Positions 6,935-14,635 of a stretch of DNA of 64,000 nt are shown here, piece after piece. The translations under genes were made by a program, and so were the position numbers. Origin of the DNA: RH-AL1 sp050013235 (GTDB lineage: Bacteria > Pseudomonadota > Alphaproteobacteria > Rhizobiales > Beijerinckiaceae); the NCBI GenBank assembly GCA_050013235.1, contig JBEKFQ010000001.1:186001-250000 (forward strand), written 5' to 3'. Under the pieces are notes generated by a model. It did not search any database, was not told where the DNA came from, and worked only from the letters and a program-made list of their open reading frames with translations. Within the stretch, counting starts at the first letter, position 1; each line of letters begins with the position of its first letter.

Positions 6935-7830
6935 GTTGCGCCCCCGCCCCCCCCCCCAATTTGTTCCACGGCGGCTTCCCCAGGTGAAAGCTCGCCGGAA
7001 ACTTCTTGCAAGAATGAGAGAAGAAGCTCGTTGAATTGATCAGGCGCTTGCCAATGCGCGGCGTGACCAACCCCTTCGAGAACCTGAACCGCGCCGCGCC
7101 AAAGATTCCGGTAGGCCGGCTTTCGCAGATAGGCAAGATTGATAAAGGGGTCTTTGTCCCCGTGGAGCACGGCCAACGGCCGGACATCGCGTTCGGCCAA
7201 ATCCCACTCGTCCAAACCAAGGCCGTTCATGGCGTTTTGGACCATCCAAAAGCGGGCATCCCCATCTGTTCTGCGAACTGCCTTCAAAAGGTCCGGCGTG
7301 AGAAATTCCGGGCCGCCAACAACCGCTTCGCCGTAAGCGATCGCATCCTCGAGGCTGAAGTCGCGCTGACCCGCGTAATTCATCGCCCCTGAGGGGAGAA
7401 AAGCCTCGGCCAGCGATTCCATCCGCATTTTAGCGGCGGGCGTTCCAACAATGAGAAGCGAAGCGACACGGGCGTCACGGCCCATCAATTCCAGCCCGAC
7501 ATGCCCGCCGAGCGACCAGCCCACGACATGGATGGATTCAATCGCGAAGAAATCAAGTATCTCGGCTACGATCCCCGCATAACCAGGAAAGCTATAGACC
7601 GCCGAAGGATTTTTTGCATTTTCCGACGCGCCGTGGCCAGGTAAATCCAATGCCAATACGCCATAGCCCTGCTCGCGAAGGAGCGAGATCTGGGCCGCGA
7701 ATATTTCTTTACAGGCGGAATTCCCGTGAATCAAAAGGACGAGCGGACGCCGGCCTAAATAATAAACTAGGTCGATACGCCCACAACTTACCTCTACCGC
7801 ATGATGATAATCCGGCATGTGATGTGCCAT
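6907..7830 (-). CDS. Alpha/beta hydrolase, probable AidH-like AHL lactonase
   Basis: A 307-residue alpha/beta hydrolase, probably cytoplasmic as no signal peptide is seen. It has an oxyanion motif HGNSA (35-39), nucleophile S106 in GWSLGGH, acid D227 in HGDKDPF and H256 in GVGHAAHW. The N-terminal half, including CGRIDL, HGNSACKEIFAAQ, LDLPGHG and VVGWSLGGHVGLE, resembles what I recall of AidH, the N-acylhomoserine lactonase of Ochrobactrum; AidH has Glu where this has D227. Degradation of the local signal is an inference from that likeness and the context. The frame passes through an 11-base G tract (residues 292-297), after the fold should be complete, and ends 28 bases inside luxR. One extra G would fuse it to LuxR. 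Confidence 0.8.
   Translation of the reverse strand: MAHHMPDYHHAVEVSCGRIDLVYYLGRRPLVLLIHGNSACKEIFAAQISLLREQGYGVLALDLPGHGASENAKNPSAVYSFPGYAGIVAEILDFFAIESIHVVGWSLGGHVGLELMGRDARVASLLIVGTPAAKMRMESLAEAFLPSGAMNYAGQRDFSLEDAIAYGEAVVGGPEFLTPDLLKAVRRTDGDARFWMVQNAMNGLGLDEWDLAERDVRPLAVLHGDKDPFINLAYLRKPAYRNLWRGAVQVLEGVGHAAHWQAPDQFNELLLSFLQEVSGELSPGEAAVEQIGGGGGGATWRPILKIF
6947..6957. repeat. 11-base C/G homopolymer at the lactonase-luxR junction
   Basis: C11 on the plus strand (G11 in the mRNA), followed toward luxR by CGGGGG. It lies in the last codons of the lactonase and 12 bases upstream of the luxR ATG. At 11 bases the lactonase ends at 6907. At 10 it would end at 6918. At 12 it would read in frame into LuxR. 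Such tracts are typical slipped-strand sites, but they are also prone to sequencing error. Confidence 0.85.
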
Positions 7831-8120
7831 AACTCGCGTGACAATTGCTGCTCACCTCAGCAAGACTATTCACACCTCGCGCGTCATGCAACATTAAATT
7901 GCAATCTCGCGCGAAATGGATTTTTGAAAACCAAAAACAAACTTTATTTCAATGAGTTCAACCACTTAAGAGTTAACTGGCTTTTTTTTGAAATACAACC
8001 ATAGAGGGTATTTACGATATCGTTCTCGAAAAAGATGTTCGGTATTTCTGGCTCCGGCGCAGTGTTATACTTTATAACAAGAAGAATTCGCCCCACCCCG
8101 GGGGGGGGGGGGGAAGTGCG
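7831..8120. promoter_or_regulatory. A+T-rich promoter region of the lactonase-luxR pair, with inverted repeats
   Basis: 290 bases between the lactonase start and the parC stop. It is A/T-rich with no credible gene. It contains a perfect 10-bp palindrome ACGATATCGT (8014-8023) and an inverted repeat with 7-bp arms, TGTTATA-CTT-TATAACA (8063-8079). The promoter for the lactonase and luxR should lie here. No lux box was found, so autoregulation of luxR by the classical site is not supported. Confidence 0.45.
8100..8113. repeat. 14-base G homopolymer downstream of parC
   Basis: G14 on the plus strand, directly preceded by CCCCACCCC and ending 7 bases from the parC stop codon. In the parC transcript this reads as a C run followed by GGGGTGGGG and could fold into a strong G/C stem, but there is no U run. 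It is intergenic. The exact length is uncertain, as for any such tract. Confidence 0.7.
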
Positions 8121-10376
8121 CTATGTAAACTTATTCACTTTCGGGAAGCCCTTGGGCGGCAGACGGCCGGCCTCGGCACGGGCGCCAGTCCAATCGCGCA
8201 GGTCCAGACCGCCGACATTGAAGGTCCGGCCCGCCGTATCCACCCATGAAAGGCCATCGGCCCAAGCAAAGATTTTCAAATCGCTGAGGCCGCCATCCTT
8301 GTACCGTTGCAGACGGACGCCCTTGCCCCGGCTCATTTCCGGCACCTGGCCGAGCGGGAAAACGAGCAGACGGCGGTTTTCACCGATTACCGCGACATGG
8401 TCGCCCTGTACTTGGACGATTACTTGAGCCACGGCGGGTTTGTCGACGATCAAAACCTGGCGCCCCTTTCGCGTGCCACCGATCATATCGTCCTGATTGA
8501 CGACAAAACCCCGTCCGTCGGACGCGGCGACGAGCATTTTTTGCCCCGGCGTATAAGGGAACACGGCGGCGATATCCTCGTCTTCGCCGAGATCGGCCAT
8601 CACGCGAATGGGCTCACCCTGCCCTCGCCCGCCCGGCAAACGGGCCGCGTCGAGCGTAAACGCCCGGCCATCGGTCGCGAAGACGATGATCTTCGCCGTC
8701 GTTTCCGTGAGGAAACTCACCCGCAACTTGTCGTCGCCCTTGAATTGCAGGCTCGAGAGATCGGCGACATGACCTTTCAGCGCGCGGATCCAACCCTTCC
8801 CGGAGACGACAATGGTGACCGGCTCGCGCTCGATCAACGCGGCCGCCGCCTGTTCCAAATCGACGGCGGCGGGTGCATCGGCGAAGGTCGTCCGGCGCCG
8901 GCCCAGCGCGGTCTCCGGCCCGTAGGCTTTGCGCAACGTCTTGATCTGGGAGGAAATGGTCTTCCATTGCTTGGCTTCGTCGCCGATCAGGCCGGCGACC
9001 TCGAGCTTTTCCTTTTCGAGCGCATCGTGCTCGCGCTTCAGCTGCATTTCCTCGATGCGGCGCAGGCTGCGCAGACGCGTGTCCAAGATATAATTCGCTT
9101 GCAGTTCGGTCAGCTTGAACCGGGCTTGCAGCACCGGCCGAGGTTCGTCTTCCTCGCGGATGATGCGGATGACTTCATCCAAATGGAGGAAGACGATCAA
9201 CATGCCGGCCAGCACTTCGAGCCGGTGCTCGATCTTCTCCAGCCGGAATTTGGAACGCCGCACGAGCACGATCCGGCGGTGATCGAGCCATTGCCGCAGC
9301 GCCTCCTTCAAGGAGACGACGCGCGGCACGACGCCATCGACCAGAACATTCATGTTCAGGGGGAAACGGGTCTCGAGCTCGGTGGCGCGAAAAAGCTGCT
9401 CCATCATGATCGAGGGCGCCACCGCGCGATTGCGCGGCTCGATCACGACGCGGACGTCCTCCGCCGATTCGTCGCGGATGTCGGCGACCAGCGGCAGTTT
9501 CTTCTCGTTCAAAAGCTCGGCGATTTTTTCGATCAGCCGCGACTTTTGCACCATGTAGGGAATTTCGGTGACGACGACGACCCAGGCGCCGCGCGGCCCC
9601 TCCTCCTTGGTCCAACGCGCCCTCAGCCGGAACGAGCCCCGGCCGGTCCGGTAGGCCTCGGCGATGGACGCCTTCGGCTCGACGAGAATGCCGCCGGTCG
9701 GAAAATCCGGGCCCTGGACGAATTGCAGGAGATCGCTGTCGGCGGCCTCGTGATTCGCAATGAGATGGAGCGCGGCGTCGCAGAGTTCGGCCACGTTATG
9801 CGGCGGGATCGAGGTGGCCATGCCGACCGCGATTCCCTGCGCGCCATTGGCCAGCAAATTCGGAAAAGCGGCGGGCAGCACGATGGGCTCTTGCTCGGTG
9901 CCGGCATAATTGTCGCGGAAATCGATGGCATTCTCTTCGATTCCCTCGAGGAGAAGCCGCGCGACATCGGTCATCCGTGCTTCGGTATAGCGGTAGGCGG
10001 CGGCGCTATCCCCGTCGATATTGCCGAAATTACCCTGGCCGTCGACCAGGGGATAACGCGAGGAAAAATCCTGCGCGAGACGCACCAAGGCATCGTAAAT
10101 CGCCTGGTCGCCATGGGGATGGAACGAGCCCATGACATCGCCGACGATCTTCGCGCATTTCCGGAAGGCGGTGCCCGGATCGAGCCGCAACACCTGCATG
10201 CCATAGAGAATACGGCGGTGGACGGGTTTTAGCCCATCGCGCGCGTCGGGGAGCGCGCGGCCCGTGATCGTCGAAAGCGCATAGGCGAGATAGCGCTCCT
10301 CCAGGGCTTCGTGAAGCGGGACAAGATCGATACCGCCGCCATTTTGCGGCGCGGGGGGAACGGGAGATTTGGGCAT
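8121..10376 (-). CDS. parC: DNA topoisomerase IV subunit A
   Basis: The DNA-cleaving subunit of topoisomerase IV, which unlinks daughter chromosomes together with ParE. The 751-residue product has the 5Y-CAP region (RALPDARDGLKPVHRRILYGM), the catalytic tyrosine Y130 in YRYTEARM, and C-terminal beta-pinwheel repeats. The length and the short C-terminal domain fit ParC better than GyrA. In the quinolone-contact segment (HPHGDQAIYDAL) the site of E. coli Ser80 is Gln91 and that of Glu84 is Asp95; as far as I recall this is usual in alphaproteobacterial ParC. AGGG lies just upstream of the ATG at 10376. It stands alone between the quorum-sensing block and a small unknown gene. Confidence 0.95.
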   Translation of the reverse strand: MPKSPVPPAPQNGGGIDLVPLHEALEERYLAYALSTITGRALPDARDGLKPVHRRILYGMQVLRLDPGTAFRKCAKIVGDVMGSFHPHGDQAIYDALVRLAQDFSSRYPLVDGQGNFGNIDGDSAAAYRYTEARMTDVARLLLEGIEENAIDFRDNYAGTEQEPIVLPAAFPNLLANGAQGIAVGMATSIPPHNVAELCDAALHLIANHEAADSDLLQFVQGPDFPTGGILVEPKASIAEAYRTGRGSFRLRARWTKEEGPRGAWVVVVTEIPYMVQKSRLIEKIAELLNEKKLPLVADIRDESAEDVRVVIEPRNRAVAPSIMMEQLFRATELETRFPLNMNVLVDGVVPRVVSLKEALRQWLDHRRIVLVRRSKFRLEKIEHRLEVLAGMLIVFLHLDEVIRIIREEDEPRPVLQARFKLTELQANYILDTRLRSLRRIEEMQLKREHDALEKEKLEVAGLIGDEAKQWKTISSQIKTLRKAYGPETALGRRRTTFADAPAAVDLEQAAAALIEREPVTIVVSGKGWIRALKGHVADLSSLQFKGDDKLRVSFLTETTAKIIVFATDGRAFTLDAARLPGGRGQGEPIRVMADLGEDEDIAAVFPYTPGQKMLVAASDGRGFVVNQDDMIGGTRKGRQVLIVDKPAVAQVIVQVQGDHVAVIGENRRLLVFPLGQVPEMSRGKGVRLQRYKDGGLSDLKIFAWADGLSWVDTAGRTFNVGGLDLRDWTGARAEAGRLPPKGFPKVNKFT

Positions 10377-10587
10377 GGCCCTCCCCTAATCGATCGAAGC
10401 CGCGCCCGCAAGTTCCTGTTTTGTTTTCCCAAATGAAAAGTGAACTCCGCCACAAAAAAAGCGCGGCTTTCTCTCGGGATGTTGCGGCATTGCACTAGTT
10501 AACGAGCCGATGCGGAGCTAGAAGACTGCTCCGGCGGGGGAACTTTTTATCGCGTCCCGGCCTTTGCGTATGTCGCTTCAATCTTGG

Positions 10588-10614
10588 TCGATCTCGTCGA
10601 TCTCGTCGATCTCC
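10588..10614. repeat. Three tandem copies of a 9-base unit
   Basis: TCGATCTCG occurs three times end to end (10588-10596, 10597-10605, 10606-10614), the last copy ending in C. It lies just upstream of TATATT and the start of the small exported-protein gene, in its likely promoter region. It could be a regulator-binding array or a simple-sequence slippage product. Confidence 0.5.
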
Positions 10615-10633
10615 GTATATTAAGGTGTGGCTA

Positions 10634-10858
10634 GTGCTTAAATTTTCCTTCGGCTTGAGTAAGACGATGGTCCTTTTCGCTATCGCGGCCGCCGCCCTGA
10701 TTGTCGCGGTCACAGCGGTCACAATGCCATCGTCGGCAACGGTCGAAGCGCATGGAGGCACCGGCAAGGCAGCCGCCTGCCGGACGGAGCAGGTGGCTTT
10801 GGACGAAGGCTATGGCGTCAGCCGCATTGCCGAGCGCCGCGTCTGCGAAGATCTGTAG
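10634..10858 (+). CDS. Small exported or membrane-anchored protein of unknown function
   Basis: About 75 residues. A hydrophobic segment (MVLFAIAAAALIVAVTAV) near the N-terminus acts as a signal or anchor. It is followed by a short periplasmic tail with two cysteines (ACRTEQVALDEGYGVSR and RRVCEDL) that could form a disulfide. Possible starts are GTG at 10625, GTG at 10634 and ATG at 10667; no ribosome-binding site is decisive, although GAGTAAG precedes 10667. The ordered tail makes it look like a real conserved small protein. No family name is known to me. Confidence 0.55.
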   Translation: MLKFSFGLSKTMVLFAIAAAALIVAVTAVTMPSSATVEAHGGTGKAAACRTEQVALDEGYGVSRIAERRVCEDL

Positions 10859-10893
10859 ATCAGTAGAACCGCTTTCCCGGCACCGGCATTGAT

Positions 10894-12146
10894 TTACGCC
10901 GTCCCTTGATTCCCTAGAGGCAAGGTGACGACAAAGCGGCTACCGCCGCCGGGTTCCTCGCAACACACGATACGGCCCCCATGGCGGATTGCGATTTGCC
11001 GCGTCAGGGAGAGGCCAAGCCCCCAACCTCCGCTCGCTTCGCTGCGCCCGGCGGCCGGTAAAAGGGCTCGAAAATGCGCTCGCGCTCCTCCGCGGCGATT
11101 CCCGGCCCGCCGTCGGAAACGCTGATTCGTGCCTCGCGGTCATGACGGGACACGACGATACGTACCGGTGGCTGCCCGTGCTTCATTCCGTTCTCTAAAA
11201 GATTCCGGAACAAGCGCCGCAGCAATATCGCGTTCCCATTCACTTCCACCGACTCGCCCGTGACCGCCGCGCCGAGCCGCGCGGCTTCCTCGGCGGCCAG
11301 TCCCAAAACATCGATTTCCTCGTTTTGCATGAGGATCGGTCCGGAATGATCGAGACGGCTGGAAAGCAGGATTTCATCGACCAGTTGATCGATGTCCGCG
11401 AAGTCCTGGACGATCCCGGCATAAGCCGCCGGCGTTGGATTTTGCAGCCAAAGCTCGATAGCGAATCGGAGGCGCGCGAGTGGCGAACGCAATTCGTGAC
11501 TCGCATTGGCCAGTAGAGCCTTTTGAGACGTCAACACGGCATCGAGGCGCGAGGCGGCGGCGTTGAAAGTCCGGGCCACCAGCGCGACTTCGTCGCTGCC
11601 GGTTTCATCGACCCGAGCCGAGAGATCACCCTCGCCCCAACGCGTCGCGCCGGAACGGAGCGCTTCGAGACCCCGTGTCAGCCGCGCCGTAACCGGAAAA
11701 GCCGCGAGCCCAATGCCGCCCGCGACGGTGATCATGACCATGAGAATCAGCGACCCCCCAGGCGGCGGCCCAGGCGGCGGCGGCAATCGCGTCAGGACAA
11801 TATGGCCATCGGAAAGGTCGAAGCGCATGATATGATTATGCATTCCGCGCGTATCCGGGCCGAGCTTGATCGGCTTCCCACGCGAGGCGATCAAGGTTCC
11901 ATCGCTGGCATAGACGGAAACATCGGCGTCCGGCGGACCGCCCATTCCCGGCCCGCCCCTATACGGCGAGATAGGGGAGGCTAAACCACCCACGCCAGGA
12001 GCACGAATACGCGATGCTTCTTCCCATTCCCGCTCGGTTTTTCCCAGAAACCACCAGAAACAGCCCATGACCAGCGCGACCGCGGCGAGGCTCGAAAGCA
12101 AAGTCAGATAAATCTTCCAAAACAACCGGCGGCGAATGACGATCAT
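10894..12146 (-). pseudogene. Sensor histidine kinase (CpxA/EnvZ class), frameshifted near its end
   Basis: The frame codes for a membrane segment (about 10-32), a short periplasmic loop, a second segment (about 132-150), HAMP, the phospho-acceptor H217 in NASHELRSPLARL, the N box (FRNLLENGMKHG) and the G1 box (SDGGPGI). It then runs out of frame and stops at 11004 soon after RIFEPFYRPPG. The missing end (SEASGGWGLGLSLTRQIAIR, then GGGSRFVVTLPL) is intact in the next frame and ends at 10894. One base is missing near 11047-11049 (a CCC run). This is a fresh mutation or a sequence error. It overlaps the response regulator by 4 bases and should phosphorylate it in response to envelope stress. 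Confidence 0.8.
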
Positions 12147-12841
12147 GTTTCGTCCTGCTTCTTGGCGAAGACATAGCCGCTACCCCGTACCGTGATGATC
12201 CGGCGCGGGTGCTTGGGGTCATCCTCGATCGCCGAGCGGATGCGCGAAACATGGACATCGATGGAGCGATCGAAAGCCTCGAGCTCCTCGCCCTTCACGA
12301 GGTCGAGCAGCCGGTCGCGATTTAGCACCCGGCCGGCATTCTCGGCCAACGCGACGAGAAGATCGAACTGGTAGCTGGTAAGTATTTTATCGCCGCCATC
12401 GACCCGCACCGTGCGCGACCCGCGATCGATGCGAAGGCGCCCGAAACGAAGGGCCGTGGTCTCCGCCTGGAAGGAGCTTCTCTGCCGCCGCAGGATCGCG
12501 CGGATCCGCGCGAGAAGGACGCGCGGATTGAACGGCTTCGAAAGATAGTCGTCGGCGCCGATTTCCAAACCGACGATCCGGTCGGTATCCTCGCCCCGCG
12601 CGGTCAACATCAACACAGGGACATCCGAACACGCCCTGATCCGCCGGCAGACCTCGAACCCGTCGAGGTCCGGCAGCATGAGATCGAGAACGACCGCGTC
12701 GAACGGCGCGCGCTCGATCGCTTCAAGACCCGCGGCGGCGGTGAAGCATTGCTCGGTCACGAAGCCGGCCGCGGAGAAATAGTCGCAAACCATGGCGGCC
12801 AGACGCACATCGTCGTCGATGATGAGAAGCCGATCCGCCAT
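12143..12841 (-). CDS. OmpR/CpxR-family response regulator
   Basis: 232 residues: a receiver domain (about 4-118) with phospho-acceptor D53 in VVLDLMLPDLDGF, the acidic residues in IIDDDVRL and the lysine in LSKPF, then an OmpR/PhoB winged-helix domain (about 130-228, ending RIITVRGSGYVFAKK). It is co-transcribed with the kinase (4-base overlap) and a CpxP/Spy-like periplasmic gene just upstream. The set mirrors the Cpx envelope-stress system, in which the regulator controls the periplasmic protein. The symbol cpxR is likely but not proved. Confidence 0.9.
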   Translation of the reverse strand: MADRLLIIDDDVRLAAMVCDYFSAAGFVTEQCFTAAAGLEAIERAPFDAVVLDLMLPDLDGFEVCRRIRACSDVPVLMLTARGEDTDRIVGLEIGADDYLSKPFNPRVLLARIRAILRRQRSSFQAETTALRFGRLRIDRGSRTVRVDGGDKILTSYQFDLLVALAENAGRVLNRDRLLDLVKGEELEAFDRSIDVHVSRIRSAIEDDPKHPRRIITVRGSGYVFAKKQDET

Positions 12842-12858
12842 GGAAGCCGCGCTATGCC

Positions 12859-13494
12859 TCAGCCTTTGTCCGGGAATCCGACAGAACCATGGTTCTGCTC
12901 GAGATCAGGATGATGGTCTCGATCGAAAGGCATGAGCATCGGACCGCCCCAAGGACCATGCTGCGCCATTTCCTCAAATTCCTCAAAGCGGTCTGCGAGA
13001 CTCACCCGCTGCGCAGAGGTAAGTTGGTTTGCCACATCGACCAAGGCGCTCGCGATCTTCTTCGAGGCAGCGTCCATTTTGGCGATCTGCCCGGCACGGA
13101 GGTTTTCGATGGCTGCCGCATCGACGACCGGTGCGCGCAGAATATCGAGCGCCTGTTTGCGCAACGCCTCGTGTTGGTCCCCATCCAGGGTAATGTCCGC
13201 GAACGTCGCGGCGATGATGTCGTGAATCTTGGCCTCTTGCGTTGCCGTCGCACCGGCGGAATCCAGGGCTTCGAGCGCCAAATGCTGTGACAGCGCCAAC
13301 TGCGGAGCATCGCGAAAACCGGCATGCCCTAACGTCATGGCCGCGAAGGCCAATCCGCCCGCGCCAATGGCCGCGCCGCATACAAAAGCCCCAACCAAGA
13401 GGATCGAGCGGGGCCAACGTGGGGATAGCGTGCCGCCCATGCTACCCGGCACCGAGCTTCCGGCTTCGACATGCGGATTGTCATTCTGGCTCAT
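12859..13494 (-). CDS. Spy/CpxP-like periplasmic stress protein
   Basis: 211 residues starting at MSQNDNPH behind GGGAG; the frame runs further upstream but without a better start. A single membrane segment (about residues 27-50, RSILLVGAFVCGAAIGAGG) anchors a helical periplasmic domain with one LTxxQ motif (LTSAQRVSLADRFEEF), the mark of the Spy/CpxP family of chaperones and sensor inhibitors. The His/Asp-rich tail (FDRDHHPDLEQNHG) could bind metal. It is 17 bases from the response regulator on the same strand. The family usually has two LTxxQ motifs, so this is a divergent member. Confidence 0.75.
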   Translation of the reverse strand: MSQNDNPHVEAGSSVPGSMGGTLSPRWPRSILLVGAFVCGAAIGAGGLAFAAMTLGHAGFRDAPQLALSQHLALEALDSAGATATQEAKIHDIIAATFADITLDGDQHEALRKQALDILRAPVVDAAAIENLRAGQIAKMDAASKKIASALVDVANQLTSAQRVSLADRFEEFEEMAQHGPWGGPMLMPFDRDHHPDLEQNHGSVGFPDKG

Positions 13495-13630
13495 CACGAT
13501 CTCCCTGGCGGCGACGGTGTCTCGGCCAAGGAACATTAACAAAGCGACGTTTCGCCAAATCCAGCCGAATGTAAAGAATGATGAAGCAAGCCTGGCCGCG
13601 TTCGCCATGACGTCCGCAATGTGAAGCGTC

Positions 13631-14353
13631 TCAGTCGCCTTTCATGAGCAGCGCGACATAGGCGTCATGCGCATCGGGCAAGCCGAGACCGCGCGGCGCG
13701 AACAGGTTTCGCGTTAGAAAATATCCCGCGAGTTTGAACCCATCGCGCAGATCGTCGCGGGAAATATGGTTCGCCCTTCCATGCCGGAGAAACGGCGGCA
13801 AGCGGAACAGGCGCTCCTTGTAGGGCTCGCCCGCCACGCGCGACACGGCCCGGCTGCTTTTGGGCGAGACATAGACGAGATCCTCGCGACTGCCGGTCGC
13901 CGCGCATTCCGTGAGATCGACGCCAAAACCGCAATCGGCCAGCACCGCCAGCTCGAACATCACGAGCCCCGCCGCGCTTTCGGGCTCTTTGAGATCCTCG
14001 ATCAAAATCATAGCCCGGTCGTAAAGCCCCGCATGCGACTCGCGCTCGGCGAGGAGCCGGAGCAGCGCGGTCATGAGATTGAGGCCATGCAAGGCGGCGG
14101 GTTTGCTCATGAGATCGCCGGCCCGCAGCTTCGTCGCCTCCACGGCATAGAATCCGAGATGCTCCTCGAGCCGCGCGCGCCAGGTCACCTCGACACTATT
14201 GCCCGGCTGAAGCAAAGGCTGCATCCGCTTGGAGCGCCCGCCCTTGACGAGGCCGAGATGGCGCCCATGCGCGCGTGTCATCACTTCGAGAATCACGCTG
14301 GTCTCGCCATGCTTCCTCGCGCCGATGATGAGACCGTCGTCCTGCCATTCCAT
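13631..14353 (-). CDS. recO: DNA repair protein RecO
   Basis: 240 residues, normal length. RecO works with RecR to load RecA on single-stranded DNA in gap repair. The N-terminal OB-fold begins MEWQDDGLIIGARKHGETSVILEVMT, with the typical GLVKGGRSKRMQPLLQPG segment. The helical C-terminal domain ends FAPRGLGLPDAHDAYVALL. The gene stands alone in this window; in relatives it is often near era and parC, and parC is indeed nearby on the same strand. Its start is adjacent to the divergent ilv leader region. Confidence 0.92.
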   Translation of the reverse strand: MEWQDDGLIIGARKHGETSVILEVMTRAHGRHLGLVKGGRSKRMQPLLQPGNSVEVTWRARLEEHLGFYAVEATKLRAGDLMSKPAALHGLNLMTALLRLLAERESHAGLYDRAMILIEDLKEPESAAGLVMFELAVLADCGFGVDLTECAATGSREDLVYVSPKSSRAVSRVAGEPYKERLFRLPPFLRHGRANHISRDDLRDGFKLAGYFLTRNLFAPRGLGLPDAHDAYVALLMKGD

Positions 14354-14401
14354 GAGCGGATCACTTTATCATTTTACCGGCTTTGCCACCCAAAAAGGGG
14401 A

Positions 14402-14452
14402 TTGATTCTTGTCCTCATCCGGTCTAGCGGTACGGGACTATCACAAAGGTGA
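14402..14452 (+). CDS. Candidate leader peptide of the ilvB attenuator
   Basis: A 16-codon frame (TTG start) reading I-L-V-L-I at codons 2-6 and ending in TGA 85 bases before a terminator hairpin. Five branched-chain codons in a row just upstream of ilvB are what a transcription-attenuation leader would show. The weak point is the start: AAAAAGGGG ends only one base before the TTG, so the real start may be another codon (ATT at 14405 is better spaced). The frame continues upstream without a stop, so this is a candidate only. Confidence 0.4.
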   Translation: MILVLIRSSGTGLSQR

Positions 14453-14536
14453 CCGGTGAAGCAGGACCTTATCGTACGATTAGCGCTGGAGACGGGACGG
14501 AGATAACCTCCGCTTTCTCGCCGCTAGCGCTTACCC

Positions 14537-14558
14537 AGGCCCTTAAGGGGCCTTTTTT
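14537..14558 (+). terminator. Attenuator-type terminator upstream of ilvB
   Basis: AGGCCC-TTAAG-GGGCCT forms a 6-bp stem followed by a run of six T. It is about 80 bases before ilvB and downstream of the I-L-V-L-I coding stretch. Between them lie a small hairpin (CGGAG-ATAAC-CTCCG) and two AGCGCT copies that could build the alternative antiterminator. With ilvB on the same strand, the simplest reading is attenuation by branched-chain aminoacyl-tRNA supply. Confidence 0.65.
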
Positions 14559-14635
14559 ATTGCCTTTTTTCCATCCCATACGACCGACCGCAACATCCAC
14601 CAACGTACCCACGCTGCCATGCGAACGAGGCTATG

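Noticed and set aside
7801..8004. Short frame in the lactonase upstream region
   Set aside because: Composition reflects the A/T-rich promoter; no similarity and no ribosome-binding site.
8307..10232. 641-codon open frame antisense to parC
   Set aside because: It is opposite a full-length ParC with all motifs. Its His/Asp/Gly/Arg-rich composition is that of a G+C-rich antisense shadow.
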